A DNA stretch of 61,558 bases, from contig NZ_SMJW01000011.1 of assembly GCF_004348335.1 (NCBI RefSeq), forward strand, positions 1 through 61,558, written 5' to 3'. Below, piece by piece: positions 25,084 to 34,337 of the stretch (its first letter is position 1; each line of letters begins with the position of its first letter). This DNA comes from Actinomadura bangladeshensis. Lineage in GTDB: Bacteria > Actinomycetota > Actinomycetes > Streptosporangiales > Streptosporangiaceae. The notes under the pieces are model-generated. The model was not told the DNA's origin, ran no database searches, and was given only the letters and a program-made list of their open reading frames with translations. A program made the translations under genes and the position numbers.

Positions 25084-28000
25084 CACGGGTTTCCTTGCTC
25101 GGTGGGGGGAAGGGCGCGCAGGACCAGCTCTCCTTCGCGCACGGTGAGGCCGGCCGGGAACCGGGCGTCGGGGTGCGGCACCTCGATGCCGGGACGGTCG
25201 AGCAGCGCCTCGATCCGGGCCCGCAGCGGCTCCAGCGCCGATGGCAGCGCGGGACGCCGGTCCGCCGGGGTGACCAGCGCCGTCGCATCGGCCGCCTCGG
25301 TCAGCCAGCCCGCCCGCGTCAGCGCCCGCCAGGTCGCGTCGTCCAGTTCGGCGAGGTCGGTGCGGCGCACGGTGGGCGGGCTGGAGATCTCCAGCCACGC
25401 CGTCCCGTCGCGTTCCCGCCAGGACCAGAAGGAGCCCTGGACGGCGGGCAGCGGGACGGCGATCCGGTCGGCGTCGGTCAGCACGGGCGCGGCCAGGAAC
25501 CCCGCCTCCAGGTCCTGGGCCGCGGCCTGGTGCTCGGCGGCGATCCGCACCGAGGCGGTGGGCAGGATTCCGGTGGTGGCGTGCACCGCGGCGCGGGGGT
25601 CGGCCAGCAGCGTGAGGTACCGGGGCGCCAGGTCGGCGGCCACCAGCAGCGGGGTCTCCTCGCGGTCGAGGGGCGCGTGGTAGCGGTCTTCGAGGGTGCC
25701 GTCCGGTCGCTCCAGCCAGTAGCAGAGCGTCCCGTCCCCGAGGCGGCCGGCCTCGCCGACCCGGACCGGGAACCGGACCAGAGGGTAGCCGTTGGTCTCC
25801 CGCACGCCGCGGCCCAGGTCCGTGCGGAAGATGTTCCAGTCCTGGTGGACGGCGGGCGGCTCCCTCAGGTCCAGGCTCACCTCGGCGCGGACGACGGCGA
25901 CGGGGCGGCCCGCCAGCACCGCCCGGTCGCGGTGCCGGGCGGCGTCCGCCGGTTCGACCGCCGCCAGGGCGTCGTCGAGGACGCCGAGGAGGTCGCCGGC
26001 CCCCTGGGCGTCGCGGACCCAGGCGACGACCTTGCGCAGGTGGGCGTTGCCCAGCGCGCCGATGTCGGCGGCGCCTCCTCCGTAGGGGGCCGGTTCCCAG
26101 GACGCGGGGTCCGCGAGGGCGGACAGGGAGCCCAGCCAGGTGCCGTCCGCGGCGTACACTCGCAGGCTGTCGTCGAGATTGTCCGGGACGAGCCAGCCGC
26201 AGACCGGTGAGCATTCCGGCAGTCCGGTGAGCGGCCTGGTGTCGTGGCCGGCGTCGAGCAGGCGCAGCCGGAGCCGGGCTGCCTGGACGAGCCGGGGCGG
26301 CATGGCGATCCGGTCGGGGTGCTCGGCGGCCCGCAGCCGCGTCGTGGTGCGGATCCGTGACACGTCGACGTCGTGGCCGATGCCGAAGTTGTCCACGACC
26401 CGCAGCCGCTCGATCTTGGCCTCCCCGGCGCGGATCGGGTTGAAATCGTGGTTCGGCTGGGGGGCGTACCGGTTCTCGCCACCGACCCGGGCCGCCACCC
26501 GCCCGGCGAGGTCCTGCTCCATGGGGAACCCGACCGGGTCGGCCACGGGCAGCTGGCGGGCGAGCTTCAGCATCAGCAGGGCGTCGTTGAAGCCGCCCAG
26601 GCTCTGCGAGAGGTTGTTGTCGGCGTTTGCGGACAGGTGGCGGTGGACGGCCGTCAGCGTCCTCAGCCGGGCGTCGGTTCCGTTGGCCTCGTACCAGTCG
26701 AGGACATCGCCGGGCGCATCGCGGAACTCCGCGGGCTCGACCGTCGGCAGCCCGGCCTTGCGCCGCGCCGCGTTGTAGCCGTCGAGCACGTTGCCGGCCA
26801 GGTAGTACAGGATCCGGGCGGACAGGACGGGCCGCGCGGCCGGTGACAGGACGGTCGTGCCGGTGTAGACGTTGGCGCCCTTGTCCGGGACGGCCTCGCC
26901 TGCGCGGGCCCGCAGTTCGACGCCGTCGTCGGGCAGCGCGTAGTTGCGGGTGACGTAGTCCGCCGCGTACTCCCGGTGCGCGGCGTCGAGGTTGCCGCCC
27001 GCCTTCACCGGGAAGAACTCGGCCTCCCACTGGAGCAGTACCGGGTGCCACGGCGCGTGCTCCCACCGCCGGACCGCCGGGTTCGGGACGGGCAGCGCGG
27101 CGGCCGAGCCCGCGACCCGCTCCCGCAGCGCCGCGACCCGGTCCGGCGTGTCCGGCTCGCCGGCGCCGTCGTCGAGCAGCGCGCACGGCAGCAGCCCGTC
27201 CGGGCGGTACGCGCCGTCCTGACCGTAGCGGTCGGACGGCGTCGCGGCCGAACCGGTGAGCAGCACCACGGGGTCGTTGGGCCGGTAGTGGTCCGGCGCG
27301 GGCGCCTCCCGCAGGACATGCTCGGCCCGCACCCCGGGCGCGTTGACCTCGGCGAGAGCCGCGTCCACGGCCTTGTGCGCGGCGTCCAGGCGGTGCGCCA
27401 GGCTGTCGCCCGGCCCCTGCGGCGGGTAGGTGCCGGTGCGGGCTTCGAGATCGTCGATGTCGGCCATGGCGCGCTCAAGGAAGAACGCGACCCGGCTGGG
27501 ATCGGGATAGCCGCCCTCACCGATGTCGGGCGGGTTGGCGCACACCAGGTACTTGTGCCAGTCGGCGAACAGCCGCCCGCGCAGCCCCGTCAGGGTCTGC
27601 CGCGCCCGGTCGTACTGCTCCTGGGCCTCGTTGAGCCTGCCCAGCAGGGCGTCCAGGGCCGGGGGCAGGACGATCCGCGCACGGTCCTGCCGCTCGCGTG
27701 CGGTGGGGGCGGGGCGTCCCGCGATCCGGGCGCCCGCCGCTGTCTCGTCCTGCCGCTGGACCGTCCAGAGCGTGCCTCCCGGAAGGGGCGCGAAGGTGGC
27801 GGTGTGCCGGGCTTCGGCGAGCCCGATCGACAGGTCCACCGGCGAGCTCTCCAGGTCGCCCGCGAACGTCAGCGCCTCCAGCAGGTCCTCCAGCCCCTCC
27901 GGCGTGACGTCGGGGAGCACGGCGCCGAGATGCGCCGCCAGCGCCTCGGTCGCGGTGTGCCCGACGCAGACACCCGGCTCGGCGTCCGTCAGCAGCGGGT

Positions 28001-28814
28001 TGACCGTGCTCTCGGCGGGCGCGAAGGTCAGCTGCCCGAAGCACAGCATCCGCCGTGGCGCGTCGGTACCGGGGCCCGCCGCCCATCCCAGCCGGTCCGC
28101 GACGGTCTTCTGCCAGGCGGTGTCCGGGGCGGGGGCGCGCAGCACGTGCGCGAGTTCGTCCCGGTCGGCGTCCTGGTACCAGCCCATGACGTCGTAGCGC
28201 AGGCCGGCCGGGGGCGGGCCGGCGAAGTCGGGGTCGTGGAATCCGAAGACGCTGTGGCAGTTGGGGTAGAACGCCGCGAAGGCCGGGTCTCCGTGGCCGA
28301 CCACGCTGAGCGCCGCGAGCCGGTCCGCCGGGTCCCGGGCGGGCGTCCACGCCGGCAGCGGCGTCCTGCGGCCGAGACGCCGGTAGGGGCGGCCCGGCGC
28401 GTCGAGGACGGGGTAGGCGACTCCCGCCTCGCCGTCCTCGGAGAACACATCGCTCTCGACCACCCACTGCCCGTCGACCGCTCCGTCGCGGCTGCGCGTG
28501 ACCAGCCACCGGTCGGGGACGACCGGCGCCTCGACCGTCCCGTCGACCTGGAGGAGCCGGGTCAGGGCGTCGGGCAGCGCCCAGTGCAGGTGGATCCCGG
28601 CCTTCAGCCGGAGGTTCTGGTGCTGGAACGGCGCGGACAGCAGGCTCTCCCCGAGGTAGGGGAGGTCCGCGCTCACGTCGCGGCCGGTGTCCGGGTCGAC
28701 GTAGGGCAGCCGGGTGAAGTCCGTCGAGGGGCCGGTGACGTCCTGGTCATCGGCGAGGCAAAGGGCGTCCAGATGCACCGGGACCATGAGTGCGCTCAAC
28801 GGAACAATCCTCAT
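25083..28814 (-). CDS. 1243-aa uncharacterised protein, first gene of the large unknown operon
   Basis: A very large soluble protein with no signal peptide and no family that I can name. Conserved-looking blocks include GIHLHWALPDALT (residues 73-85), VVPDRWLVTR (about 98-107), GLRYDVMGWYQDAD, a predicted coiled coil at about 383-420 (rich in Leu, Glu, Arg, Gln), DHYRPNDPVVLLTG, PWHPVLLQWEAEFFPV, and an NFGIGHDVDVSRI block before the last third. Trp, His and Asp are frequent. The HLHWALPD motif also occurs, as far as I recall, in large hypothetical proteins of unrelated bacteria, so this is a dispersed family rather than an orphan. The start at 28814 faces the divergent LAL regulator. It could be the platform protein of the assembly. 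Confidence 0.85.
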   Translation of the reverse strand: MRIVPLSALMVPVHLDALCLADDQDVTGPSTDFTRLPYVDPDTGRDVSADLPYLGESLLSAPFQHQNLRLKAGIHLHWALPDALTRLLQVDGTVEAPVVPDRWLVTRSRDGAVDGQWVVESDVFSEDGEAGVAYPVLDAPGRPYRRLGRRTPLPAWTPARDPADRLAALSVVGHGDPAFAAFYPNCHSVFGFHDPDFAGPPPAGLRYDVMGWYQDADRDELAHVLRAPAPDTAWQKTVADRLGWAAGPGTDAPRRMLCFGQLTFAPAESTVNPLLTDAEPGVCVGHTATEALAAHLGAVLPDVTPEGLEDLLEALTFAGDLESSPVDLSIGLAEARHTATFAPLPGGTLWTVQRQDETAAGARIAGRPAPTARERQDRARIVLPPALDALLGRLNEAQEQYDRARQTLTGLRGRLFADWHKYLVCANPPDIGEGGYPDPSRVAFFLERAMADIDDLEARTGTYPPQGPGDSLAHRLDAAHKAVDAALAEVNAPGVRAEHVLREAPAPDHYRPNDPVVLLTGSAATPSDRYGQDGAYRPDGLLPCALLDDGAGEPDTPDRVAALRERVAGSAAALPVPNPAVRRWEHAPWHPVLLQWEAEFFPVKAGGNLDAAHREYAADYVTRNYALPDDGVELRARAGEAVPDKGANVYTGTTVLSPAARPVLSARILYYLAGNVLDGYNAARRKAGLPTVEPAEFRDAPGDVLDWYEANGTDARLRTLTAVHRHLSANADNNLSQSLGGFNDALLMLKLARQLPVADPVGFPMEQDLAGRVAARVGGENRYAPQPNHDFNPIRAGEAKIERLRVVDNFGIGHDVDVSRIRTTTRLRAAEHPDRIAMPPRLVQAARLRLRLLDAGHDTRPLTGLPECSPVCGWLVPDNLDDSLRVYAADGTWLGSLSALADPASWEPAPYGGGAADIGALGNAHLRKVVAWVRDAQGAGDLLGVLDDALAAVEPADAARHRDRAVLAGRPVAVVRAEVSLDLREPPAVHQDWNIFRTDLGRGVRETNGYPLVRFPVRVGEAGRLGDGTLCYWLERPDGTLEDRYHAPLDREETPLLVAADLAPRYLTLLADPRAAVHATTGILPTASVRIAAEHQAAAQDLEAGFLAAPVLTDADRIAVPLPAVQGSFWSWRERDGTAWLEISSPPTVRRTDLAELDDATWRALTRAGWLTEAADATALVTPADRRPALPSALEPLRARIEALLDRPGIEVPHPDARFPAGLTVREGELVLRALPPTEQGNP

Positions 28815-28857
28815 CCGAGTCGGGGGGCCGTCACCCGGAAGTCTCCGCCGGTCTCCG

Positions 28858-28888
28858 CAGGGTGCGCGTCAGGGTCGGCACCCTGACG
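28858..28888. promoter_or_regulatory. CAGGGT half-site cluster between the unknown operon and its divergent LAL regulator
   Basis: Three copies of CAGGGT occur in 28 bases: direct repeats at 28858-28863 and 28870-28875 and an inverted copy (ACCCTG) at 28880-28885. The inner pair forms the 9-bp perfect dyad CGTCAGGGT-N4-ACCCTGACG (28867-28888). It lies 53 bases upstream of the operon start and 104 bases upstream of the regulator start. This suits an operator for the regulator, though a 5' hairpin cannot be excluded. Confidence 0.5.
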
Positions 28889-28992
28889 TTTTCCGGCCGC
28901 GTCAGGCGCTGGGCGAAGGTACTCCGGCGACATACGGTGATGGCGTTCGGGGACGGGACGGCGCGCACCGCGCCGGAGGCCAGGGGGAGCCC

Positions 28993-31887
28993 ATGGGCAC
29001 TGGATCGGCCGTGCGGCGCGCCGGCGATCCTCGGCCGGAGGCGGCCGGGGACCTGCTGGAGCGGGAGCGGGAGGTCGCACGGCTGCGCGAGGCGGTCGAG
29101 GCGGCCGGCCGCGGCGAGGGCTCGGCCACCGTGGTCTGCGGCGCCGCCGGAACGGGCAAGAGCAGGCTGCTCGCCGCCGCCGCCGAGCACGCCGGCGAGG
29201 CGGGACTGCGGGTGCTGGCCGGGTGCGGACGGGAGCTGGAGCGCCGGGTGACGCTGGGCGCGGCGGTCGACCTGCTCGCACGTCCGGTGGCCGCCGCCGG
29301 GGCGGACGAGCGCCGGCGCCTGCTCGGCGGCCCCGCCGCGCCCGCCGCCGGGCTCTTCACCCCCGCGCACCGCGAGCCCTCGCACGGTGCGGTGGCGTAC
29401 CCGGCCGCGGGCGCGATTCTGCTGGGGTTGTGCTGGCTGGTCGCGCACCTGACCGGCTGGGACATGCCCGGCGCGGCGCTGCGGCCGACCCTGCTGCTGA
29501 TGGACGACGCGCAGTGGGCCGACACGGCGACGCAGAGTTTCCTCGCCATGCTCGCCGACCGCCTGGACCAGTTGCCGCTCGCCCTGGTGATCGCCGTGCG
29601 GGACGACGAGGCATGGACGGGGACGACCACGCTGCGCCGGCTTGCGGCGCGGCCGCGCGGCCGCCTCCTGACCCCGGCCCCGCTGACCGAGGAGGCCGTC
29701 GGACGGCTGGTCGCCGCCGCGTTCCCCGCCGCGGACCGCGCGTTCGCCGACGCGGTCGCGCACGCCAGCGGCGGCAACCCCTTCCTGGTCAGCGAGCTGC
29801 TGCGCTCCCTGTACGGCGCCGGGGCCGCCCCGGTGGCCGGCGCCGTCCCCGACCTGGTCCCGGACGCGGTGCTGCACTCGGTGCTGGCGCGCCTGGCACG
29901 GCTGCCCGGGGACGCCGCCCGGCTGGCCGCGTCGGTCGCCGTCCTCGGCGACGGCACGCCGCTGCGCCGGGCCGCCGCGCACGCCGGGCTGGAGGTGGAG
30001 CCCGCCGAGCGCGCCGCCGACGCGCTCGCCGGGGCGCAGCTGTTCCGGCCGGGCAGCCCGCTGTCGTTCGTCCATCCCCTGGTCGGCGCCGCCGTGTACG
30101 CCGACCAGCCGGCCTTCGCCCGGTCCAGGGCCCACCTGCGGGCCGTCGACCTGCTGACCGCGGACGGCGAGGGGGCGGCGAAGGCGGCCGGGCACCTGCT
30201 GGCCACCGAGCCCGAAGGCGACCCCGGCGTCGCCGCCGGGCTGCGCGAGGCGGCGGACCGGGCGCTGCGCCTCGGCGACCCCGGCGCCGCCGCGCGCCTG
30301 CTCGCGCGCGCCGCGGCCGAGCCGCCGCCGGCGGAGCTGCGCGCCGAGGTGCTGCTGGAACTCGCCCGGGCTCAGACGCTCGCCGGCGACCTCGCCGCAG
30401 AGGCCACCCTGACCGAGGCGCTCGGGCTGCTCGCCGCCGGCGACGCCGGCGGCCGGGTCAGGGCGCTGACCCTGCTGGCTTCGGTCCGGCACGGCCGCGG
30501 CGACCAGGCGGGGGCGGCCGCCGCCTGCGAGGAGGCGCTGGGCCTGTTCGAACCGCACGACCCCCGGCGGCAGGACGACCTGGCCGAGTGCCTGGCGATC
30601 GCGATCTTCCACCCCGGGCTGCGGCGGACCGTCGAGGAACGGCTCCGCCCGCTGCTGGAAGGCGCCGGCCACGCGGGCCCCGCCCTGCTGGCGCACATCG
30701 TCCTCTGGCGCGCGCTGGCCGGGGACCCGCCGGCGCTCGTGCGGAGCGCGGCCGAGCGCGCGCTGACCGCACCGGCCGCCGGATCGCCGCTCAACCCGGC
30801 CGGGCAGGGCGCGCTGCTGGGGTTGACCCTGCACGGCCTGGTCATCGCCGGCGAGCTGACCGCCGCCGAGGACGCCGCCTCCGCCGCGATGGCCGCAGCG
30901 CGACGCCGCGGCGACATCCTCGCCTACGGCTACGCCAGCTACCACCGCGCGCTGTCCCGCCTCGGCCAGGGCTCCTTACCCGAGGCCCTCGCCGACATGG
31001 AGGCCGCGCAGGTCCCGTACGCGGCCGGCTGGACGACGGGGGGCGGCTGGAACGGCTGGCTGCTCGCCCGGGTGCTGTTGGAACACGGCGACCGCGCCGC
31101 CGCCGCGGAGGCCCTGCGCATGGCCGACCTGCATTCGGCGGACTCCATGGAGGCCGGGCTGGTGCGGCACGTGCGCGCCCAGCTCGCCTTGGCCGAGGGC
31201 AGACCCGATGTGGCGCTCGAGGAGGCCCGTGCCGCCGGACGCCATCTCGGGCAGGTCTACGGCATCGACCATCCCGGACTGCTGCCGTGGCGCACCACCG
31301 CGGCCCTGGCCGCCGACCTGCTCGGCGACCACGGGCAGGCCGCCCGGCTCGCCGCGCGGGCCCTGCAACGTGCCCGCGAGGTCGGCGTGACGCGGGACAT
31401 CGGCATCGCGCTGCGCGTCTCCGGCCTCGTCGCGCGTCCCGTCCCCGACGTCGCGCTGCTGGCCGAGGCGGCCGCCACCCTCCAGCGGATCCCGGCCGCC
31501 CTGGAACAGGCGCGGGCCCTCGTCGACCTGGGCGCCGCGCTGCGCCGCACCGGCGACCGGGACGCCTGCACCCGCCCGTTGAAGGAGGGCCTGGCGCTCG
31601 CCGACCGCCTGCACGCCCGCCCCCTCGCCGAACGCGCCCGCGCCGAACTGCACGCCATCGGCCTGCGCCCCCGCCGGGCGGCCGTCACCGGCATCGACGC
31701 CCTCACCGCCGCCGAGCGCCGGGTCGCCCTGCTCGCCCTGCACGGCCACACCAACCGCCAGATCGCCCAGGACCTCTTCATCACCACCAAGACCGTCGAA
31801 ACCCACCTGGCCCGCGTCTACCGAAAACTGGCCATAGCCAACCGCCGCCAACTCCACACCGCCTTCCACCGGGGGTGCCTCTCCTAG
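28993..31887 (+). CDS. LAL-family LuxR-type ATP-dependent transcriptional regulator
   Basis: A 964-aa large ATP-binding LuxR regulator. The N-terminal STAND-type ATPase has Walker A CGAAGTGKSR (about residues 50-59) and Walker B LLLMDDAQWADTATQ. A helical TPR-like middle region (about 420-880) follows, then a C-terminal GerE/LuxR helix-turn-helix (LTAAERRVALLALHGHTNRQ through KTVETHLARVYRKL). ATG at 28993 is preferred because GGGGGAG precedes it; the upstream open frame is not protein-like. Such regulators are usually pathway-specific activators responding to a ligand. Its divergent position makes the six-gene operon the natural target, with the CAGGGT cluster between them. Confidence 0.92.
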   Translation: MGTGSAVRRAGDPRPEAAGDLLEREREVARLREAVEAAGRGEGSATVVCGAAGTGKSRLLAAAAEHAGEAGLRVLAGCGRELERRVTLGAAVDLLARPVAAAGADERRRLLGGPAAPAAGLFTPAHREPSHGAVAYPAAGAILLGLCWLVAHLTGWDMPGAALRPTLLLMDDAQWADTATQSFLAMLADRLDQLPLALVIAVRDDEAWTGTTTLRRLAARPRGRLLTPAPLTEEAVGRLVAAAFPAADRAFADAVAHASGGNPFLVSELLRSLYGAGAAPVAGAVPDLVPDAVLHSVLARLARLPGDAARLAASVAVLGDGTPLRRAAAHAGLEVEPAERAADALAGAQLFRPGSPLSFVHPLVGAAVYADQPAFARSRAHLRAVDLLTADGEGAAKAAGHLLATEPEGDPGVAAGLREAADRALRLGDPGAAARLLARAAAEPPPAELRAEVLLELARAQTLAGDLAAEATLTEALGLLAAGDAGGRVRALTLLASVRHGRGDQAGAAAACEEALGLFEPHDPRRQDDLAECLAIAIFHPGLRRTVEERLRPLLEGAGHAGPALLAHIVLWRALAGDPPALVRSAAERALTAPAAGSPLNPAGQGALLGLTLHGLVIAGELTAAEDAASAAMAAARRRGDILAYGYASYHRALSRLGQGSLPEALADMEAAQVPYAAGWTTGGGWNGWLLARVLLEHGDRAAAAEALRMADLHSADSMEAGLVRHVRAQLALAEGRPDVALEEARAAGRHLGQVYGIDHPGLLPWRTTAALAADLLGDHGQAARLAARALQRAREVGVTRDIGIALRVSGLVARPVPDVALLAEAAATLQRIPAALEQARALVDLGAALRRTGDRDACTRPLKEGLALADRLHARPLAERARAELHAIGLRPRRAAVTGIDALTAAERRVALLALHGHTNRQIAQDLFITTKTVETHLARVYRKLAIANRRQLHTAFHRGCLS

Positions 31888-31972
31888 CGGGCGTGAAGAC
31901 GTCCAACAAGGTCAGAGTTCCGGTGTGATCCAGCAGGCGACGGCCGACTACATCGCCATCGATGCGTCTCCG

Positions 31973-32929
31973 CTACTTTGACGGACGAGGCCGGGCCGGC
32001 GGTTGGGCGGAGGGCCATCTGTCCTGGCCGGCGGCGGAGTGGACCTGCTGGGTCAGTTCCCGGGCGACGACCTCGACGGCGGGCGATGTCCGTCCCGCCC
32101 GCGGGGTGCACAGGACGAGTTGGCGCCAGACTTCGGGTTCGCACAGTGGAGCGGCGCTGAGCGTGCCGTCCGCGACTTCGGCGGCGATCCCCACCCCCGG
32201 CAGGATCGTCCAGCCGTGACCGGCGAGGACGAGTCGCTTCTGCATCTGCATGGAGTTGGTGGAGACCGCGATGTTCAGTTCGGCCTCGTCGACCGTCGCC
32301 CGCGCCGCGGCGGCGTCGATCAGGGCGCGGAGTGCGTGTCCGGCCGCGGGCATGATGAGCGGGTACTGCACGACCTGCACGAACGGGACCGGACTGTCGG
32401 CGCGCAGGCATGCGGAGGGCGGGGCCACGGCCCATAGTTGCTCGCGGACGAGGGGTTGGGCGCTGAGCGACGGGGTGCTGTCCAGGTCGTAGAGGAGCGT
32501 CAGGTCCAGGTCTCCTTTGTCGAGCCACTGCTGCAGGTGACCGGAGTAGGCGGTGAACAGGCGCAGGCTGATGCCGGGCTGGTCGCGGGCGAGGGCCGCC
32601 ACCAGCGGCCCGGAGAGCAGGTCGGCCGTGCTCTCCAGCAGGCCGACGGTCACGATCCCGGTCACCATGCCGGGGGAGGGGCGGACCTCCGCGCGGGCCT
32701 GCTCCAGTTCGCGCAGGGCGCGACGGGCGTGCTCGATCACGACCGTCCCCGCCTGCGTGGGGCGCATGCCCTGCCGGGTCCGTTCGAACAGCGGCGCGCC
32801 GAGTTCCCGTTCCAGCGTGCGGATCTGCCGCGTGACGGCGGGCTGGACCAGGCGCAGCACCTCGGCCGCCCGGGTGACGCTGCCCACCTCCGCGACAGTG
32901 ATCAGTGCTCTGAGCTGCTTGAGGTCCAC
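31973..32929 (-). CDS. LysR-family transcriptional regulator
   Basis: A 318-aa LTTR. The N-terminal winged helix spans residues 1-60 (LRALITVAEVGSVTRAAEVL, VQPAVTRQIRTLERELGAPL). The periplasmic-binding-like effector domain follows from residue 90. The start is GTG at 32929. It is transcribed divergently from the acyl-CoA dehydrogenase gene, and the shared spacer carries a T-N11-A dyad. By the usual LTTR logic it probably activates the CoA-pathway genes and represses itself. The effector is probably a pathway acid or its CoA ester, which is not determinable here. Its 3' end converges with the LAL gene, 85 bases apart, without an obvious terminator. Confidence 0.93.
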   Translation of the reverse strand: MDLKQLRALITVAEVGSVTRAAEVLRLVQPAVTRQIRTLERELGAPLFERTRQGMRPTQAGTVVIEHARRALRELEQARAEVRPSPGMVTGIVTVGLLESTADLLSGPLVAALARDQPGISLRLFTAYSGHLQQWLDKGDLDLTLLYDLDSTPSLSAQPLVREQLWAVAPPSACLRADSPVPFVQVVQYPLIMPAAGHALRALIDAAAARATVDEAELNIAVSTNSMQMQKRLVLAGHGWTILPGVGIAAEVADGTLSAAPLCEPEVWRQLVLCTPRAGRTSPAVEVVARELTQQVHSAAGQDRWPSAQPPARPRPSK

Positions 32930-32974
32930 GGTTCCCGCCCATTCGCCGGAGGCATTCCCTCATCAAATAATGCT

Positions 32975-32993
32975 ATTTCACATCCGGTGATAT
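32975..32993. promoter_or_regulatory. LysR-type T-N11-A dyad upstream of the acyl-CoA dehydrogenase gene
   Basis: ATTTCAC-N5-GTGATAT at 32975-32993 contains the perfect core TCAC-N5-GTGA, in which the outer T (32978) and A (32990) are separated by exactly 11 bases. The site is in the AT-rich spacer between the divergent lysR and acyl-CoA dehydrogenase genes, 56 bases before the latter's ATG. Both features are standard for LTTR recognition sites. Confidence 0.6.
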
Positions 32994-33048
32994 GAGTTGC
33001 CATGATGGCAGTACGGCGCGAAGCCGTCCATGCAAGGAGCGCCACCTC

Positions 33049-34215
33049 ATGAGCACTCTCGACACTCTGGTCGAGGACGAGCGGTTCATCGTCGAAACGG
33101 TCCGCGACTTCGTCGACAAGGAAGTGAAGCCGGTCGTCCGGGAACTGGAACACGCGGACGCCTACCCGGAAGACCTCATCGAGCGGATGAAGCAGCTCGG
33201 CGTCTTCGGGCTCGCCATCCCCGAGGAGTACGGCGGCACCGCCGTTTCCACTTCGTGCTACGTGCTCGTCACCGAGGAGCTGGCGCGCGGCTGGATGAGC
33301 CTGGCCGGGGCGATGGGCGGTCACACCGTGGTGGCCAAGCTGCTGCTGCGTTTCGGCACCCCGGAGCAGAAGGACCGCTACCTGCCGCGGATGGCCACCG
33401 GCGAGCTCCGGGCGACCATGGCACTGACCGAGCCCGGCGGCGGCTCGGACCTGCAGGCCATGCGCACCATCGCCCGCCGCACCGCCGACGGCTACCTGGT
33501 CAACGGCTCCAAGACCTGGATCAGCAACGCCCGCCGCTCGGGCCTGATCGCCCTGCTGTGCAAGACCGACCCCGACGCGAGCCCCGCGCACCGGGGCATC
33601 TCGATCCTGCTGGTGGAACCGGGCCCCGGCCTGACCGTGTCCCGCGACCTGCCGAAGCTCGGCTACAAGGGCGTCGAGAGCTGCGAACTCGTCTTCGACG
33701 ACCACCGGGTGCCCGCCGACGCCGTCCTCGGAGGAACCGAGGGGGCCGGCTTCGCCCAGATGATGAAGGGCCTGGAGACCGGCAGGCTGCAGGTCGCCGC
33801 CCGTGCCCTCGGTGTCGGGCGGGCGGCGCTGGAGGACTCCCTGGCCTACGCCCAGGAGCGCGAGTCCTTCGGCAAGCCGATCTGGCGGCACCAGTCGATC
33901 GGCAACTACCTGGCCGACATGGCGACGTCCCTGACCGCGGCGCGCCAGCTCGCCCTGTACGCCGCCCGCGAGGCGGACGCGGGCCGCCGGGTGGACATGG
34001 AGGCGGGCATGGCCAAGCTGTTCGCGTCCGAGACCGCCATGCAGATCGCGCTGAACGCCGTGCGCATCCACGGCGGCTACGGCTACTCCACCGAGTTCGA
34101 CGTTGAACGCTACTTCCGCGACGCCCCGCTGATGATCGTCGGCGAGGGCACCAACGAGATCCAGCGCAACGTGATCGTCCGGCAGCTGGTCGCCCGCGGC
34201 GGCCTCGACACCTGA
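33049..34215 (+). CDS. Acyl-CoA dehydrogenase
   Basis: A 388-aa FAD enzyme introducing an alpha,beta double bond into an acyl-CoA. The N-terminal helical domain is followed by ATMALTEPGGGSDLQAM (the TEP.GSD FAD/substrate signature). KTWISNA comes next, and the C-terminal helical domain ends in RIHGGYGYSTEFDVERYFRD and GEGTNEIQ, where the catalytic Glu normally lies. The start at 33049 has AAGGAG ten bases upstream; the longer open frame to 32992 would run across the LysR site. It is the first gene of a same-strand set with the hydratase and CoA-transferase. The chain type of the substrate is not readable, but context points to a dicarboxyl-CoA. Confidence 0.95.
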   Translation: MSTLDTLVEDERFIVETVRDFVDKEVKPVVRELEHADAYPEDLIERMKQLGVFGLAIPEEYGGTAVSTSCYVLVTEELARGWMSLAGAMGGHTVVAKLLLRFGTPEQKDRYLPRMATGELRATMALTEPGGGSDLQAMRTIARRTADGYLVNGSKTWISNARRSGLIALLCKTDPDASPAHRGISILLVEPGPGLTVSRDLPKLGYKGVESCELVFDDHRVPADAVLGGTEGAGFAQMMKGLETGRLQVAARALGVGRAALEDSLAYAQERESFGKPIWRHQSIGNYLADMATSLTAARQLALYAAREADAGRRVDMEAGMAKLFASETAMQIALNAVRIHGGYGYSTEFDVERYFRDAPLMIVGEGTNEIQRNVIVRQLVARGGLDT

Positions 34216-34337
34216 CGGCGCCGTTCTCCGATCTCCGCGGACGCGGCTGGGACAGCCCGGCCGGTGCCGGTGCTCGGCGCGCCGTGGCGCGGTGGTACAG
34301 CAGCCTTACGGCTACCGAACAAGAGGATGGTGCACTA

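Noticed and set aside
22340..25147. A 935-codon plus-strand frame opposite the LamG gene
   Set aside because: Composition is antisense-like. The minus strand gives LamG and fibre-like motifs and coupled starts.
14682..28814. Prophage, tailocin or contractile injection system
   Set aside because: Fibre-like and phage-type small proteins are present, but no sheath, tube, baseplate, tape measure, AAA+ ATPase, capsid, holin or integrase was found.
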